A DNA stretch of 64,000 bases from Enterococcus caccae ATCC BAA-1240. GTDB taxonomy: Bacteria > Bacillota > Bacilli > Lactobacillales > Enterococcaceae. Of this stretch, positions 8,311 through 17,514 are shown one piece after another (the stretch's first letter is position 1; every line of letters begins with the position of its first letter). The stretch covers positions 310,001 through 374,000 of the forward strand of contig NZ_KE136472.1 of assembly GCF_000407145.1 (NCBI RefSeq), written 5' to 3'. The translations under genes and the position numbers were made by a program. Below the pieces are notes generated by a model. That model did no database searches. It was not told where the DNA came from and saw only the letters and a program-made list of their open reading frames with translations.

Positions 8311-10899
8311 ATGGATCCATTATTTGGCGAAGGGGAAAAAGAATATGTCGTTGGACAAGTTCAGGCAATCTTTTTTCAAAATCCCAGTAATTTTTATAAG
8401 GTTTTATTAGTAAAAATAACGGATACGAATACAGATTATTTAGAAAAAGAAATCGTTACAACAGGAAGTTTTGGTCAAATTCAAGAAGAAGAAATTTATC
8501 GATTTTTCGGACATTTCGTTGATCATCCTCGTTACGGCAAACAATTCCAAGTGGACAGCTATCAACAAGAACGTCCCACTTCAGCAAATGGGGTCGTAAA
8601 TTACCTTTCGAGTGAAAAATTTCCAGGTATCGGTAAGCGTACAGCAGAGAAAATAGTTGAAATTTTAGGGGAAGATGCAATCGATCGCATTATTGAAACA
8701 CCTGATGTCTTAAAAGAAGTTCCTCAATTAAACGAAAAAAAACGCCAGACGATTATTGAGACTATTCGTTTAAATCACGGGATGGAACAAGTGATTGTTG
8801 GGTTGAATCGCTATGGATTTGGTAGTCAGCTTTCATTTGCGATTTATCAAACGTATAAAGAAGAAACACTTGATATCATTCATGAAAATCCATACCAATT
8901 AGTAGAAGATATTGAAGGGATTGGCTTTAAAAGAGCAGATAATATTGCCGAACAGTTAGGGATTGGAGCCGATTCGGACAAACGTGTCCGTGCCGCAATC
9001 ACCCATGAGATATTCCAACATTCGGTTCGATCGGGTAATACATATGTTGAGGCTGAAATGTTGTTGCGAGAAACAATCAATACGCTAGAAGCAAGTCGTC
9101 CAGTTGAAATTTCATTAGATCAAGTAGCTGAACAAATTATCCATTTAGTGGAAGAAAATAAAATCCAGCAAGAAGGTACTAAGCTTTTTGAAAACAGTTT
9201 ATATTTTTCAGAGTGGGGAATTGGGACGTCAATTCAACGTCTACTTACTCGTAAAAAAGAAATTAAATATGACAAAGAAGAGATTGAAAAAAATATTCGT
9301 GGGATTGAAAAACGTTTGGGGATTCTTTATGGTGATTCCCAACAAGCTGCAATTGAAGAAGCAATCAAGGCGCCGCTTTTTATTTTGACAGGGGGACCAG
9401 GGACAGGTAAGACAACCGTTATTAATGGGATTGTTTCGTTATTTGCTGAACTAAATGGTCTTTCTCTGGATATAAAAGATTATACACAAGACATGTTTCC
9501 AATCCTATTAGCTGCTCCAACTGGACGTGCGGCTAAACGCATGAATGAAACAACGGGACTGCCAGCAAGCACGATTCATCGCCTATTAGGATTGACTGGT
9601 AGAGAAAAAAATCCTAGTATGACGGCAAAAGAACTTGAAGGTGGATTATTGATCGTGGATGAGATGTCTATGGTGGATACTTGGTTAGCCAATACATTAT
9701 TCAAGGCGATCCCAACGAATATGCAAGTGATTTTCGTTGGTGATAAGGATCAGTTACCTTCAGTTGGACCTGGTCAAGTACTACATGATCTACTACAAAT
9801 CAATGAAATACCTCAAAGAGAACTAACAGAAATTTATCGACAAGGTGATGGCTCAAGCATTATTCCGTTAGCTCATGAAATTAAACAGGGCCGACTACCA
9901 CAAGATTTTACAGCAAATCAGAAGGATCGATCTTTCTTTCAAAGTGACGTTTATCATATTGAAAGTTACGTCCGTCAAATCGTGACTAAAGCGAAAGCAA
10001 AAGGTTTCTCGTCGCAAGATATTCAACTATTGGCACCGATGTATCGAGGAGCAGCCGGGATTGATGCGTTGAATAAAATGATGCAAGAAATATTTAATCC
10101 CAATGATGGAACAAAAAAAGAGGTAAAATGGAATGAATCTGTTTATCGTATTGGGGACAAAGTATTGCACTTAGTCAATACACCAGAATTGAATGTATTC
10201 AATGGTGATATGGGAGAAATCGTTGGGATAATTTTAGCGAAAGAATCGGAAGATAAAGTAGATGAACTAGTGATTCTATTTGATAACAATGAAGTCAGTT
10301 ATAAACGGAATGAATGGAATAAAATCACTCTTTCTTATTGCTGTTCAATTCATAAAGCACAAGGTAGTGAATTTAAGATGGTTATTCTACCGATGGTTCA
10401 CCAATATCATCGTATGTTGCAGCGTAATTTACTCTATACAGCCGTTACTAGAAGTAAGGATATCTTGATTTTATTAGGAGAAGTTCCAGCCTTTAATACG
10501 TGTGTCGCAAATGAATCTGCTAGTCGTTTGACCATGTTGAAAGAGCGGATCACGAGTGCGGATGATATGTCTTTAACGATAAGAATGCAATTAGAAGCGT
10601 ATGAAGAAGGATTAAACAAAGAAGCACCTTTTTCAGAGACTGTAGAGAATAAACCGATTGTTTATGAGACTACTAAAGAGAACAAGGTTGCGATAATAGA
10701 AGAAACGTTAGAACCTATAAATGAGCGTGTGAAACCTAAAACAGAAGAGCTTTCATTATTTAGTGAACCTGTAGAAGAAATCACTGAACAAGTTGAAGAA
10801 GAGATGGATCGATTATTGACGCCAAGTTTAGTAAGTGCTCAAAGTGTTGATCCGATGATCGGAATGAACCAAGTAACGCCATATGATTTTATGAAATAG
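8311..10899 (+). CDS. recD2: RecD2 DNA helicase (SF1)
   Basis: About 862 residues, the length of RecD2, the 5'-3' helicase found where no RecBC partner exists; roles in replication-fork repair are known in Bacillus and Deinococcus. The N-terminal part holds helix-hairpin-helix repeats (FPGIGKRTAEKI, IEGIGFKRADNIAEQL), then Walker A GGPGTGKTTV near residue 363, Walker B LLIVDEMSMVD, and motif VI YTAVTRSKD near 713. The C-terminal 130 residues are acidic and variable. I chose the ATG at 8311, with GAGGTG upstream, over an in-frame GTG at 8302 that overlaps that ribosome site. Confidence 0.93.
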   Translation: MDPLFGEGEKEYVVGQVQAIFFQNPSNFYKVLLVKITDTNTDYLEKEIVTTGSFGQIQEEEIYRFFGHFVDHPRYGKQFQVDSYQQERPTSANGVVNYLSSEKFPGIGKRTAEKIVEILGEDAIDRIIETPDVLKEVPQLNEKKRQTIIETIRLNHGMEQVIVGLNRYGFGSQLSFAIYQTYKEETLDIIHENPYQLVEDIEGIGFKRADNIAEQLGIGADSDKRVRAAITHEIFQHSVRSGNTYVEAEMLLRETINTLEASRPVEISLDQVAEQIIHLVEENKIQQEGTKLFENSLYFSEWGIGTSIQRLLTRKKEIKYDKEEIEKNIRGIEKRLGILYGDSQQAAIEEAIKAPLFILTGGPGTGKTTVINGIVSLFAELNGLSLDIKDYTQDMFPILLAAPTGRAAKRMNETTGLPASTIHRLLGLTGREKNPSMTAKELEGGLLIVDEMSMVDTWLANTLFKAIPTNMQVIFVGDKDQLPSVGPGQVLHDLLQINEIPQRELTEIYRQGDGSSIIPLAHEIKQGRLPQDFTANQKDRSFFQSDVYHIESYVRQIVTKAKAKGFSSQDIQLLAPMYRGAAGIDALNKMMQEIFNPNDGTKKEVKWNESVYRIGDKVLHLVNTPELNVFNGDMGEIVGIILAKESEDKVDELVILFDNNEVSYKRNEWNKITLSYCCSIHKAQGSEFKMVILPMVHQYHRMLQRNLLYTAVTRSKDILILLGEVPAFNTCVANESASRLTMLKERITSADDMSLTIRMQLEAYEEGLNKEAPFSETVENKPIVYETTKENKVAIIEETLEPINERVKPKTEELSLFSEPVEEITEQVEEEMDRLLTPSLVSAQSVDPMIGMNQVTPYDFMK

Positions 10900-10903
10900 C
10901 AGA

Positions 10904-10945
10904 GAAACTGGGATGGACAATCAGACGTCGTTCCAGTTTTTTCTT
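10904..10945 (+). terminator. Intrinsic terminator after recD2
   Basis: AAACTGG pairs with CCAGTTT around the centre GATGGACAATCAGACGTCGT, followed by a T-run. It separates recD2 from the PLP-enzyme gene, which has its own -10 TATAAT near 10,969. Confidence 0.7.
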
Positions 10946-11041
10946 GCTTTAAGCTAAGGCTGATGTATATAATGAAAAGCAACACATAAACGTGTTAATT
11001 CGAAATGAAGGTCACTAATTTGGTAGAAATGAGGGAAGTGA

Positions 11042-12157
11042 ATGGAAAAAAAATCGCAATCGAAAAAGGTCCAAACGGATACATTTTTGGCACAAATCGG
11101 TAATCATCAAAATCCAGTAACTGGATCGATCAATACGCCAATTTATTTTTCAACGACGTATGAACATCCAACACTAGGTGAGTCGACGGGCTACGATTAC
11201 ACTAGAACCAAAAATCCGACAAGAGAAGTTGTTGAATCAGCACTTGCAGTTTTAGAAAACGGTGCAATAGGCTTAGCAACAAGTTCTGGAATGAGTGCAG
11301 TTCAATTAGTATTCAGTCAATTTCCAGTAGGGAGTCAAATCGTAGCATCAAGAGATTTATACGGCGGGAGCTACCGCTATTTTAAAGAGTTAGAAAATCA
11401 AGGAATTTACCAGTTTATTTATGTGGATGATGAGGCTGGTTTTGAAAGAGAAATTACAGAAAAAACAGCAGCTGTCTTTATTGAAACGCCAACCAATCCT
11501 TTAATGAGCGAAGTTTCAATAGAAAAGATTGCCGTATTTACTAAGCAGTACAATGTACAGTTGATTGTGGATAATACCTTCTATACTCCGCTGATCCAGC
11601 GACCATTGGATTTAGGAGCGGATATCGTTTTGCATAGTGCTACTAAGTATTTAGGTGGTCATAATGATTTATTAGCAGGAGCTGTTATTACGCGCTCAAA
11701 AGAGATCGGTGAGCAGTTGGCGTATAGTCTAAATACGACTGGGGCCGTTTTATCACCATTTGATTGTTGGTTACTGATAAGAGGAATGAAGACTTTATCC
11801 TTAAGAATGGAAAGACATGAAAAAAATGCGCAAGCAGTCGTTGCCTATCTAAAAACGAGTCCGTATGTCAAAGAAGTGATGTACCCAGGTCGAGGAGGAA
11901 TGTTGAGTTTTAAAATCAATGATCAACAAATGATCAAAGAATTTCTTCGGAATCTTTCTATATTTACGTTTGCCGAAAGTCTTGGTGGTGTTGAAAGTTT
12001 GATTACTTATCCAACTACTCAAACACATGCGGATATTCCGAAAGAATTAAGAGAGTCATATGGTTTAACACCAGATTTATTGAGAATCTCAACAGGAATT
12101 GAAGCGAGTGAAGATTTAATAGAGGATTTAAAACAGTCGTTTGAATCGCTAAATTAA
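11042..12157 (+). CDS. Cys/Met-metabolism PLP enzyme (cystathionine gamma-synthase or lyase type)
   Basis: A 371-residue fold-type-I PLP enzyme of the trans-sulfuration family. Family landmarks are YDYTRTKNPTREVVESALA near residue 45, LATSSGMSAVQ near 78, VDNTFYTP near 177, the PLP lysine in LHSATKYLGGHND near 200, and SLGGVESLITYP near 316. These fix the family but not the reaction; MetI/MetB-like synthase and cystathionine lyase both fit. No SAM or T-box leader is visible upstream. The start ATG has GGGAAGTGA upstream, a moderate ribosome site. The gene is monocistronic, closed by a terminator. Confidence 0.85.
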   Translation: MEKKSQSKKVQTDTFLAQIGNHQNPVTGSINTPIYFSTTYEHPTLGESTGYDYTRTKNPTREVVESALAVLENGAIGLATSSGMSAVQLVFSQFPVGSQIVASRDLYGGSYRYFKELENQGIYQFIYVDDEAGFEREITEKTAAVFIETPTNPLMSEVSIEKIAVFTKQYNVQLIVDNTFYTPLIQRPLDLGADIVLHSATKYLGGHNDLLAGAVITRSKEIGEQLAYSLNTTGAVLSPFDCWLLIRGMKTLSLRMERHEKNAQAVVAYLKTSPYVKEVMYPGRGGMLSFKINDQQMIKEFLRNLSIFTFAESLGGVESLITYPTTQTHADIPKELRESYGLTPDLLRISTGIEASEDLIEDLKQSFESLN

Positions 12158-12162
12158 AAAAT

Positions 12163-12201
12163 GTGAGTGGGATATGACGCTTCGAGTCATATCCCACTCA
12201 C
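12163..12201. terminator. Bidirectional terminator hairpin
   Basis: GTGAGTGGGATATGAC pairs with GTCATATCCCACTCAC around a small loop. The same GTGGGATATGACTC core recurs near 57,590-57,625, so it belongs to a family of intergenic hairpins in this genome. Confidence 0.8.
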
Positions 12202-12348
12202 GTGTTATGTATCACAAAAATTTAAAGAGTACCAAGAAGGGATCCATTATCATTATAATTCATAAAAAATAATCCCCAAAAATTGTATTCTTTACGTACA
12301 ACGTTTGGGAGTCACCTCATTTCTGTTCCAACCTCATGTTTAAGGACC

Positions 12349-13308
12349 TTAAAACCAAAATAATCTTGTTTCGGTCCCAAAGGAAATATCGGTACTTCTT
12401 TTGCCTAAAATTTCTCCATCTGCATGGATGTATTCGGGAATTGTGGAAACAATTCTAAATTTACTGGATTGAAAATGATGAAAATAGCTTGAGTTCATCT
12501 GTTTTTTTCGAATCAGTAAGCTAATTAGCCAAAAAATTTTAAACATATTTATCCGTTCTACTAAAACAAAATCTAAAACGGGTTTGCGTGGATCAGCTAT
12601 AGGCGCAATTGGAACCCCACCACCAAAATAAGGGTGTTTAGTTATCGTACATAAAAAAGCTCGGTCAAATTCCAGTTTTTTACCATTTACTTCAACAAGT
12701 ATTGGAAATCCCTTTTGAGTGAATAACACCTTTATAATTGAAAAAATATAAGACAAAGAGCCCATATTGAACTTGTTTAGCGCATTTTTTGAAGCAGATG
12801 TATTCGCCGCGTTGACGATGGCCGCATCTAACCCAATGCCGATATTATTCACAGCAAGACCTGCTTCTTCTTGAATCGACTCGTCATAAGTAATCACTTG
12901 GATTTCCTGAGGGAATTCAGCTTTAAGCAGTTGGAAGAAGGCTTTTTCCGCTTGTCTATTGATTCCTACACCGCGAGCAAAATCATTTCCTGAGCCACAA
13001 GGAATATAGCCAATTGGAATTTTAGCGTCGAAAGGCTGTAAAGCATTGAGAACGCTATGCAAAGTACCGTCTCCTCCAAGCACAACTAAAAGTGGAAATG
13101 TTTCGATTTCCAATTCAGCATTCCAAGGTATCAATGTATCTTGTGCTAAAGTTTGGACAAGTTCTCTTTCATGCCCAGCATAATCTGTATATAAAGTCGT
13201 ATAATCAATGGTTGCCGTCTGTAATTGTTTGATGATTTTTTCTGCAGCTTTGCCCCCAGTACCGCCGCCAGCATTTTCGTTGATGATGAGATAAAAATGT
13301 TTCTTCAT
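12349..13308 (-). CDS. Diacylglycerol/sphingosine kinase-like lipid kinase (YegS/DgkB family)
   Basis: A 319-residue protein with the DAGK catalytic domain: YLIINENAGGGTGGKA at residues 5-20, VVLGGDGTLHSVLN near 80, and IGYIPCGSGNDFARG near 105. Later LAVNNIGIGLDAAIV and PIAPIADPRKPVLDFVLVERI match the second domain. It should phosphorylate a membrane lipid such as diacylglycerol, recycling it from lipoteichoic acid synthesis. I placed the start at 13308, where AAGGAGGAAACAA precedes ATG; the upstream extension contains promoter-like sequence. It is transcribed away from the queT leader. Confidence 0.88.
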   Translation of the reverse strand: MKKHFYLIINENAGGGTGGKAAEKIIKQLQTATIDYTTLYTDYAGHERELVQTLAQDTLIPWNAELEIETFPLLVVLGGDGTLHSVLNALQPFDAKIPIGYIPCGSGNDFARGVGINRQAEKAFFQLLKAEFPQEIQVITYDESIQEEAGLAVNNIGIGLDAAIVNAANTSASKNALNKFNMGSLSYIFSIIKVLFTQKGFPILVEVNGKKLEFDRAFLCTITKHPYFGGGVPIAPIADPRKPVLDFVLVERINMFKIFWLISLLIRKKQMNSSYFHHFQSSKFRIVSTIPEYIHADGEILGKRSTDISFGTETRLFWF

Positions 13309-13486
13309 TTGTTTCCTCCTTGTACAAAATCCTATTATAACAGACATGTGAAAAATTAAGAATAATGGATGCTTGAAAAATGGAAATAAGCGCACAAACA
13401 AATAGTGTTGTGTCGACTTTTTATTGTGAAATGTTTGATAATAAGATATAATGCCTACGTATCATTTTTTGAGGGAACAAAAATCC

Positions 13487-13528
13487 TCAACAAGGTTCAT
13501 CAACCATCCCTTGTAAAAAAACTCGGAG
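13487..13528 (+). promoter_or_regulatory. preQ1-I riboswitch
   Basis: The class I consensus is visible: stem CAAG and loop GTTC at 13491-13498, the pairing partner CCCTTG at 13508-13513, and the A-rich pseudoknot tail AAAAAAACT at 13515-13523. The ribosome site AAGGGG follows within 15 bases of the tail, so preQ1 binding would most likely hide it and stop translation. The context, directly before queT, agrees. Confidence 0.85.
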
Positions 13529-13543
13529 AAAGAAGGGGAAACT

Positions 13544-14050
13544 ATGCAAAATACTGTTTCAGGAAACAGTAAAGTAAAAGCAATTACCGTAAACGGTATT
13601 GTGATGGCACTATATCTTGGCTTAACGATTTTAGTAGCACCCGTTTCGTCAGGACCAATTCAATTTAGAATTTCTGAAAGTTTGAATCATTTAGTTGTTT
13701 TCAATCGGAAATTAATGTGGGGCGTTTTAGGTGGAGTCGTTGTTTATAATTTCTTTTTCGGCTTTGGTGCGATAGATGCTTTATATGGAGGTCTACAGTC
13801 CTTTATTTCGTTAGGACTGACAGCACTACTGCACAAAAAGATACCCAACGTTATCGCACGTTTGGCTCTGAATACACTATTTTTCACTGCGACGATGTGT
13901 ATTATTGCCTTTATGCTAGCACCTAATGGCGGAGCAGCTTTCTGGGGGAATTATGCAACACTGGCGCTTAGCGAATTTGCCACAATGGCTGTGGCAGCAC
14001 CTATAATGTACTGGATCAATAAATCCGTTCATTTTGAAAAACGACTGTAA
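13544..14050 (+). CDS. queT: Queuosine precursor transporter QueT
   Basis: A 168-residue membrane protein with about five hydrophobic segments, the S component of an ECF transporter for queuosine precursors such as preQ1. The conserved block PIQFRISESLNHLVVFN is at about residues 39-55, and the glycine-rich LGGVVVYNFFFGFGAID follows. It needs the shared EcfAA'T module, encoded elsewhere. The preQ1-I riboswitch directly upstream confirms the substrate class by context. The gene is alone and ends at a strong terminator. Confidence 0.93.
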   Translation: MQNTVSGNSKVKAITVNGIVMALYLGLTILVAPVSSGPIQFRISESLNHLVVFNRKLMWGVLGGVVVYNFFFGFGAIDALYGGLQSFISLGLTALLHKKIPNVIARLALNTLFFTATMCIIAFMLAPNGGAAFWGNYATLALSEFATMAVAAPIMYWINKSVHFEKRL

Positions 14051-14059
14051 GCAATAGAA

Positions 14060-14117
14060 AATAATAAGAGGTGCTATCTAAGCTAAAAAATAGCGAAGAT
14101 AATACCTCTTATTATTT
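14060..14117. terminator. Terminator hairpin after queT
   Basis: AATAATAAGAGGT pairs with ACCTCTTATTATT, followed by a T-run; an inner GCTAT/ATAGC stem caps the structure. Confidence 0.85.
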
Positions 14118-14207
14118 TTTAACCTATTTCATGAAAAACTTTACTGTTCCTGTACAATAAATTATGATATGGTAATACAGAAGCTAAAATGTAGAGGAGT
14201 TTTTTTG

Positions 14208-15413
14208 ATGTTTGAATTTAAAATTGGCATTGATGCCAAAGAACACGATAAATTTGTAGAAACCCATCCCTTATGCAATTTGTTACAATCATCTGCATGG
14301 GCAAAAGTAAAAGATAATTGGGGATCAGAAATTGTCGGAGTATATGAAAATGGTACCTTAGTTGCCTCTAGCTTGGTATTGATCAGACCATTGCCAATGA
14401 AATTTTCAATGTTATATACCCCTCGTGGCCCGATCATGGATTATACGAATTCGGAATTAGTTGCATTCTTTTTAAAAGAATTGAAACAGTTTGGAAAGAA
14501 AAAACGTGCATTATTCGTAAAAATGGACCCAACGATTCATTATAAAGATTTTCATCTAGGCGAAGAACAAATAATCGATCCAATGGCACAAACGATCATT
14601 GATACTATTGTTGCAAGTGGAGCAAAGCATCAAGGTTTGACGATGGCAATGGATGCAACGATCCAACCACGTTTCCAAGCCAATATTTATAAAGAAGATT
14701 TTAGTGAAGAACAACTTTCAAAAAGCACAAAGAAGATGATGAAACAAGCTCAGAAAAAAGGCGTTACTGTAAAAATGGGACATACTGAATTGGTAAATGA
14801 TTTTGCCAAAGTTATCGAAGCAACGACAGAACGTCAAAATATTTCACTGAGAAATAGTGACTATTTTGAAAAACTATTAACGATATATCCTGAAAGTTCT
14901 TTTATCATGCTGGCACAAGTGAATTTGAAAGAGCGTTTTGAAGAAACAAAACAACGCTTTGATAAAAATAAAGAAGATTTAGCAAATTTAAAGGAAAATC
15001 AAGTGAAAAAACGTCACAACTTGGAAGAACTTGATTTTTCTCTAACGCGTGAAATGACTGAACTTGAAGAAAATATCGCGCATTCTGGCGATGTGGCTGT
15101 AGTTGCTGGGGCTTTGGCGATTACGTTTGGCTCAACGAGTGAAATTCTTTATGCAGGAATGGATGATCGTTACAAACGCTATATGCCAGCTTACGTGACC
15201 TGGTTTGACGCAATCAATGAATGTTTTGAGCGAGGCTGTACATCTTGTAATATGGGCGGATTAGAAGGTAGTTTAAATGATGGGCTGATTAAATTTAAAG
15301 CGAATTTTAATCCAACCGTGAATGAGTTCGTTGGTGAATTTGATTTGCCAGTCAATGGTTTACTTTTTAAGGCTAGTGAGTATGCGTATAAGCTGAAAAA
15401 ACAGAAAAAATAA
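14208..15413 (+). CDS. FemABX-family aminoacyltransferase
   Basis: About 401 residues. Fem transferases move amino acids from aminoacyl-tRNA to the lysine side chain of lipid II and so build peptidoglycan cross-bridges. Seen here are LLQSSAWAKVKDNWGSEIVG near residue 25, LYTPRGPIMDY near 70, and the C-terminal SEILYAGMDDRYKRYMPAY with ACNMGG-like TSCNMGGLEG. Residues 245-300 are a charged coiled-coil insertion (KERFEETKQRFDKNKEDL), the Fem antiparallel helical arm. The ATG at 14208 has GAGGAG upstream. The amino acid added cannot be read from the sequence; enterococci of this type often use L-Ala bridges. Confidence 0.88.
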   Translation: MFEFKIGIDAKEHDKFVETHPLCNLLQSSAWAKVKDNWGSEIVGVYENGTLVASSLVLIRPLPMKFSMLYTPRGPIMDYTNSELVAFFLKELKQFGKKKRALFVKMDPTIHYKDFHLGEEQIIDPMAQTIIDTIVASGAKHQGLTMAMDATIQPRFQANIYKEDFSEEQLSKSTKKMMKQAQKKGVTVKMGHTELVNDFAKVIEATTERQNISLRNSDYFEKLLTIYPESSFIMLAQVNLKERFEETKQRFDKNKEDLANLKENQVKKRHNLEELDFSLTREMTELEENIAHSGDVAVVAGALAITFGSTSEILYAGMDDRYKRYMPAYVTWFDAINECFERGCTSCNMGGLEGSLNDGLIKFKANFNPTVNEFVGEFDLPVNGLLFKASEYAYKLKKQKK

Positions 15414-15535
15414 AAAGAGGATGGACAGAAGCTTATTTCCGAAGGGATTGCTTCTGTCCCATCCTCTTTTATTCGCGTTTTGGGTGTGAAACAAAAGGGA
15501 TTTTTACTTTTGTTCCACACCCTTTTTTATAGTTT
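15411..15535. repeat. Enterococcal intergenic repeat (copy 2)
   Basis: Two adjoining hairpins: AGAGGATGGACAGAAGC with GCTTCTGTCCCATCCTCT, and GGGTGTGAAACAAAAG with CTTTTGTTCCACACCC. The two halves are the same modules as at 4,508 but in inverted order. It lies between convergent genes and should terminate both. Confidence 0.75.
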
Positions 15536-16171
15536 TTGTGTTGCATTATTTTTTACTAAACGCAATAACACTGAAGTTACACCAACTGTGGCGATTGCAG
15601 CAACAACAGCTTCAACAATACCGCTAGTAAAAATAACGGTCAAAATAGCAGTGTATACTGCAGCTCCGTTAGCACCGATACTTTGCGCATAGGAATCTTT
15701 AAAAAGAAAATAAATCAAATTCATAACAAGAATTGTATTAGTCGCTGAACCAAGAAAACCTGCAATAAATAAACTGAACGTTTGTGAGGTAGGCTTGTTT
15801 TTCGTAAGTTTTTTCAGTCCTATGAAAATGAAATAGGGAACTACTCCAATCAAAATTCTTGGGAGCATCGCCACAATGATTGCTTTCCAACTTCCTTGGT
15901 CTGTTCCGATTACAGGTATAAATGGCGAAAAAACAAAGGATAATGGCGATAAAATTACTGTGCTGCGGATCATGCTGATCAGACCAAACACACCACCTAA
16001 AAAAGCGCCAATTCTAGGACCTAACACGATAGAAGCAATGATGACGGGTATGTGCATCGTTGTCGCATTGATTGGGCCGATCGGGATGAATCCTAAGAAA
16101 GGGACAGCTGATAGTAAAATCAAAATTGCTAAAAACATAGCGGTTAATGTAAATGTTTTTGTATTTTTCAT
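15527..16171 (-). CDS. panT: ECF transporter S component, probably for pantothenate
   Basis: A 214-residue membrane protein with about six hydrophobic segments. PIGPINATTMHIPVIIAS near residue 32 and the following LGPRIGAFLGGVFGLISM are typical of vitamin-binding S components. It would bind its vitamin outside and hand it to the shared ECF energising module. The substrate call rests on context: coaC and coaB, the next steps from pantothenate to CoA, lie directly upstream on the same strand. The gap to coaC is 16 bases, so this is one operon. Confidence 0.78.
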   Translation of the reverse strand: MKNTKTFTLTAMFLAILILLSAVPFLGFIPIGPINATTMHIPVIIASIVLGPRIGAFLGGVFGLISMIRSTVILSPLSFVFSPFIPVIGTDQGSWKAIIVAMLPRILIGVVPYFIFIGLKKLTKNKPTSQTFSLFIAGFLGSATNTILVMNLIYFLFKDSYAQSIGANGAAVYTAILTVIFTSGIVEAVVAAIATVGVTSVLLRLVKNNATQKL

Positions 16172-16187
16172 ATATGACTCCTCAAAA

Positions 16188-16730
16188 TTATTTCGCTAAA
16201 GCTTCATTGATCATCGCAACAATTTCATCAACTGTAGCAAGCGCTCCACGGCCGAAATCTCCACAAGCTAATAAAGCTTCACGAGGATCGATCTCATGGT
16301 ACCCAACTTCTTTTAACGTTGCTAAATTTCGCTGAGTAATTGGGTTTTGATACATATAGGTATTCATCGCAGGTGCAATAAACTTAGGAACTTCTTCTTT
16401 TAAAGCTAAAGCGACGGTAGAAAGCATATCATCTGCAATTCCGTTTGCTAGTTTCGCTAAGATATTAGCAGAAGCTGGAGCTACTAAGAAAAGATCTGTC
16501 TTTTTCGCCAATTCGATATGGTTGATTTTATCGGGTGCGATTTCTTCCATAACATCTGTATGAACAGGATTTTTAGATAAAGACTGCAGTGTCAACGGGG
16601 TGATAAATTTCGTGCTGTTTGTTGTCATAATAACTTCGACATTGTAGCCTAATTTAGTGAACTGGCTCGTTAAGTCTGCTGCTTTATAGGCAGAGATACT
16701 GCCAGAAATACCTAATAAGATAGTTTTCAT
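16188..16730 (-). CDS. coaC: Phosphopantothenoylcysteine decarboxylase
   Basis: A 180-residue flavoprotein that decarboxylates phosphopantothenoylcysteine to phosphopantetheine. The motif ILLGISGSISAYKAADL starts at residue 4; INHIELAKKTDLFLVAPASAN holds the active-site His; FIAPAMNTYMYQNP is the PXMNXXMW-like substrate clamp; and LLACGDFGRGALA holds the flap cysteine. Streptococci and enterococci keep CoaB and CoaC as separate proteins, as here. Its ATG overlaps the coaB stop in ATGA, so translation is coupled. Confidence 0.94.
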   Translation of the reverse strand: MKTILLGISGSISAYKAADLTSQFTKLGYNVEVIMTTNSTKFITPLTLQSLSKNPVHTDVMEEIAPDKINHIELAKKTDLFLVAPASANILAKLANGIADDMLSTVALALKEEVPKFIAPAMNTYMYQNPITQRNLATLKEVGYHEIDPREALLACGDFGRGALATVDEIVAMINEALAK

Positions 16731-17500
16731 CCTTGCATCCTCCATTTTTCTTCAACCTTAGAAACAATCAGTTGAGCGATCTCATTTTTGGTATCAGCTG
16801 TTTCGGTTTGTCCTGAGGCATCGATCAAGATGCCATGATGGTGGTCGCCGTGAATTGCTTCAAGATCATTGGCGAGTACAAAATCACATTTGTTTTTCGC
16901 AAGGATCGCATGACCAACCTGAATTAATTCTTCAGTAGAAACACCTACTAACAACTTAAAACCGACAAGAACTGCTTGCGGTTGTTTTTCCCGAAGCATT
17001 GCAATTATTTTAGGGTTTTTCTTCAAAAAAAGCAAGAGACGATCTGTTCCAGAAGGAATTTTTTTTTCTGGTTGAATCGTTTTACCAATTTCATCCAAAC
17101 TATGGTAAAGGGCATCAGTCAAGTTGGTTAAATTAGTTAAGTTGCCGTCTTTTACAAGTTTTGCTACGAGTTTTTCGATAAAAGCATCTTCTGATAAGGT
17201 TGTTTCAGTTGTGAAATCACTAACGGCCATGCTGTGAATGATTCCGTCAAAAACTTGATGCTCAAACTGATCAAGTAAAGCTGTTTCCAACTCTTTGGTG
17301 GTTTCGATTTCGATAAAGGTTAAATTTGAGTTTGGAGTAGGTCGGACAGCTTGGGGAGTAGTCACATAGGTGACGCGGTGTCCCTGAGTTAAAAAGGTTT
17401 CACCAATTGCTTTTCCTAAACGTCCAGTCGAATGATTGGTGATAGAACGGACATTGTCGATTTTCTCTGATGTTCCTCCAGCTGTGATTAAAATATTCAT
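16727..17500 (-). CDS. coaB: Phosphopantothenate-cysteine ligase
   Basis: A 257-residue enzyme that joins 4'-phosphopantothenate and cysteine, usually with CTP in bacteria. It starts MNILITAGGTSEKIDNVRSI, with HSTGRLGKAIGE next, both family hallmarks; DGIIHSMAVSDF is at about residue 83 and AVLVGFKLLVG near 186. The protein is the stand-alone type, fused to CoaC in many other bacteria. The stop overlaps the coaC start by four bases. It may share a promoter with the oxidoreductase 15 bases upstream. Confidence 0.94.
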   Translation of the reverse strand: MNILITAGGTSEKIDNVRSITNHSTGRLGKAIGETFLTQGHRVTYVTTPQAVRPTPNSNLTFIEIETTKELETALLDQFEHQVFDGIIHSMAVSDFTTETTLSEDAFIEKLVAKLVKDGNLTNLTNLTDALYHSLDEIGKTIQPEKKIPSGTDRLLLFLKKNPKIIAMLREKQPQAVLVGFKLLVGVSTEELIQVGHAILAKNKCDFVLANDLEAIHGDHHHGILIDASGQTETADTKNEIAQLIVSKVEEKWRMQG

Positions 17501-17514
17501 GTAAGATTGCTCCT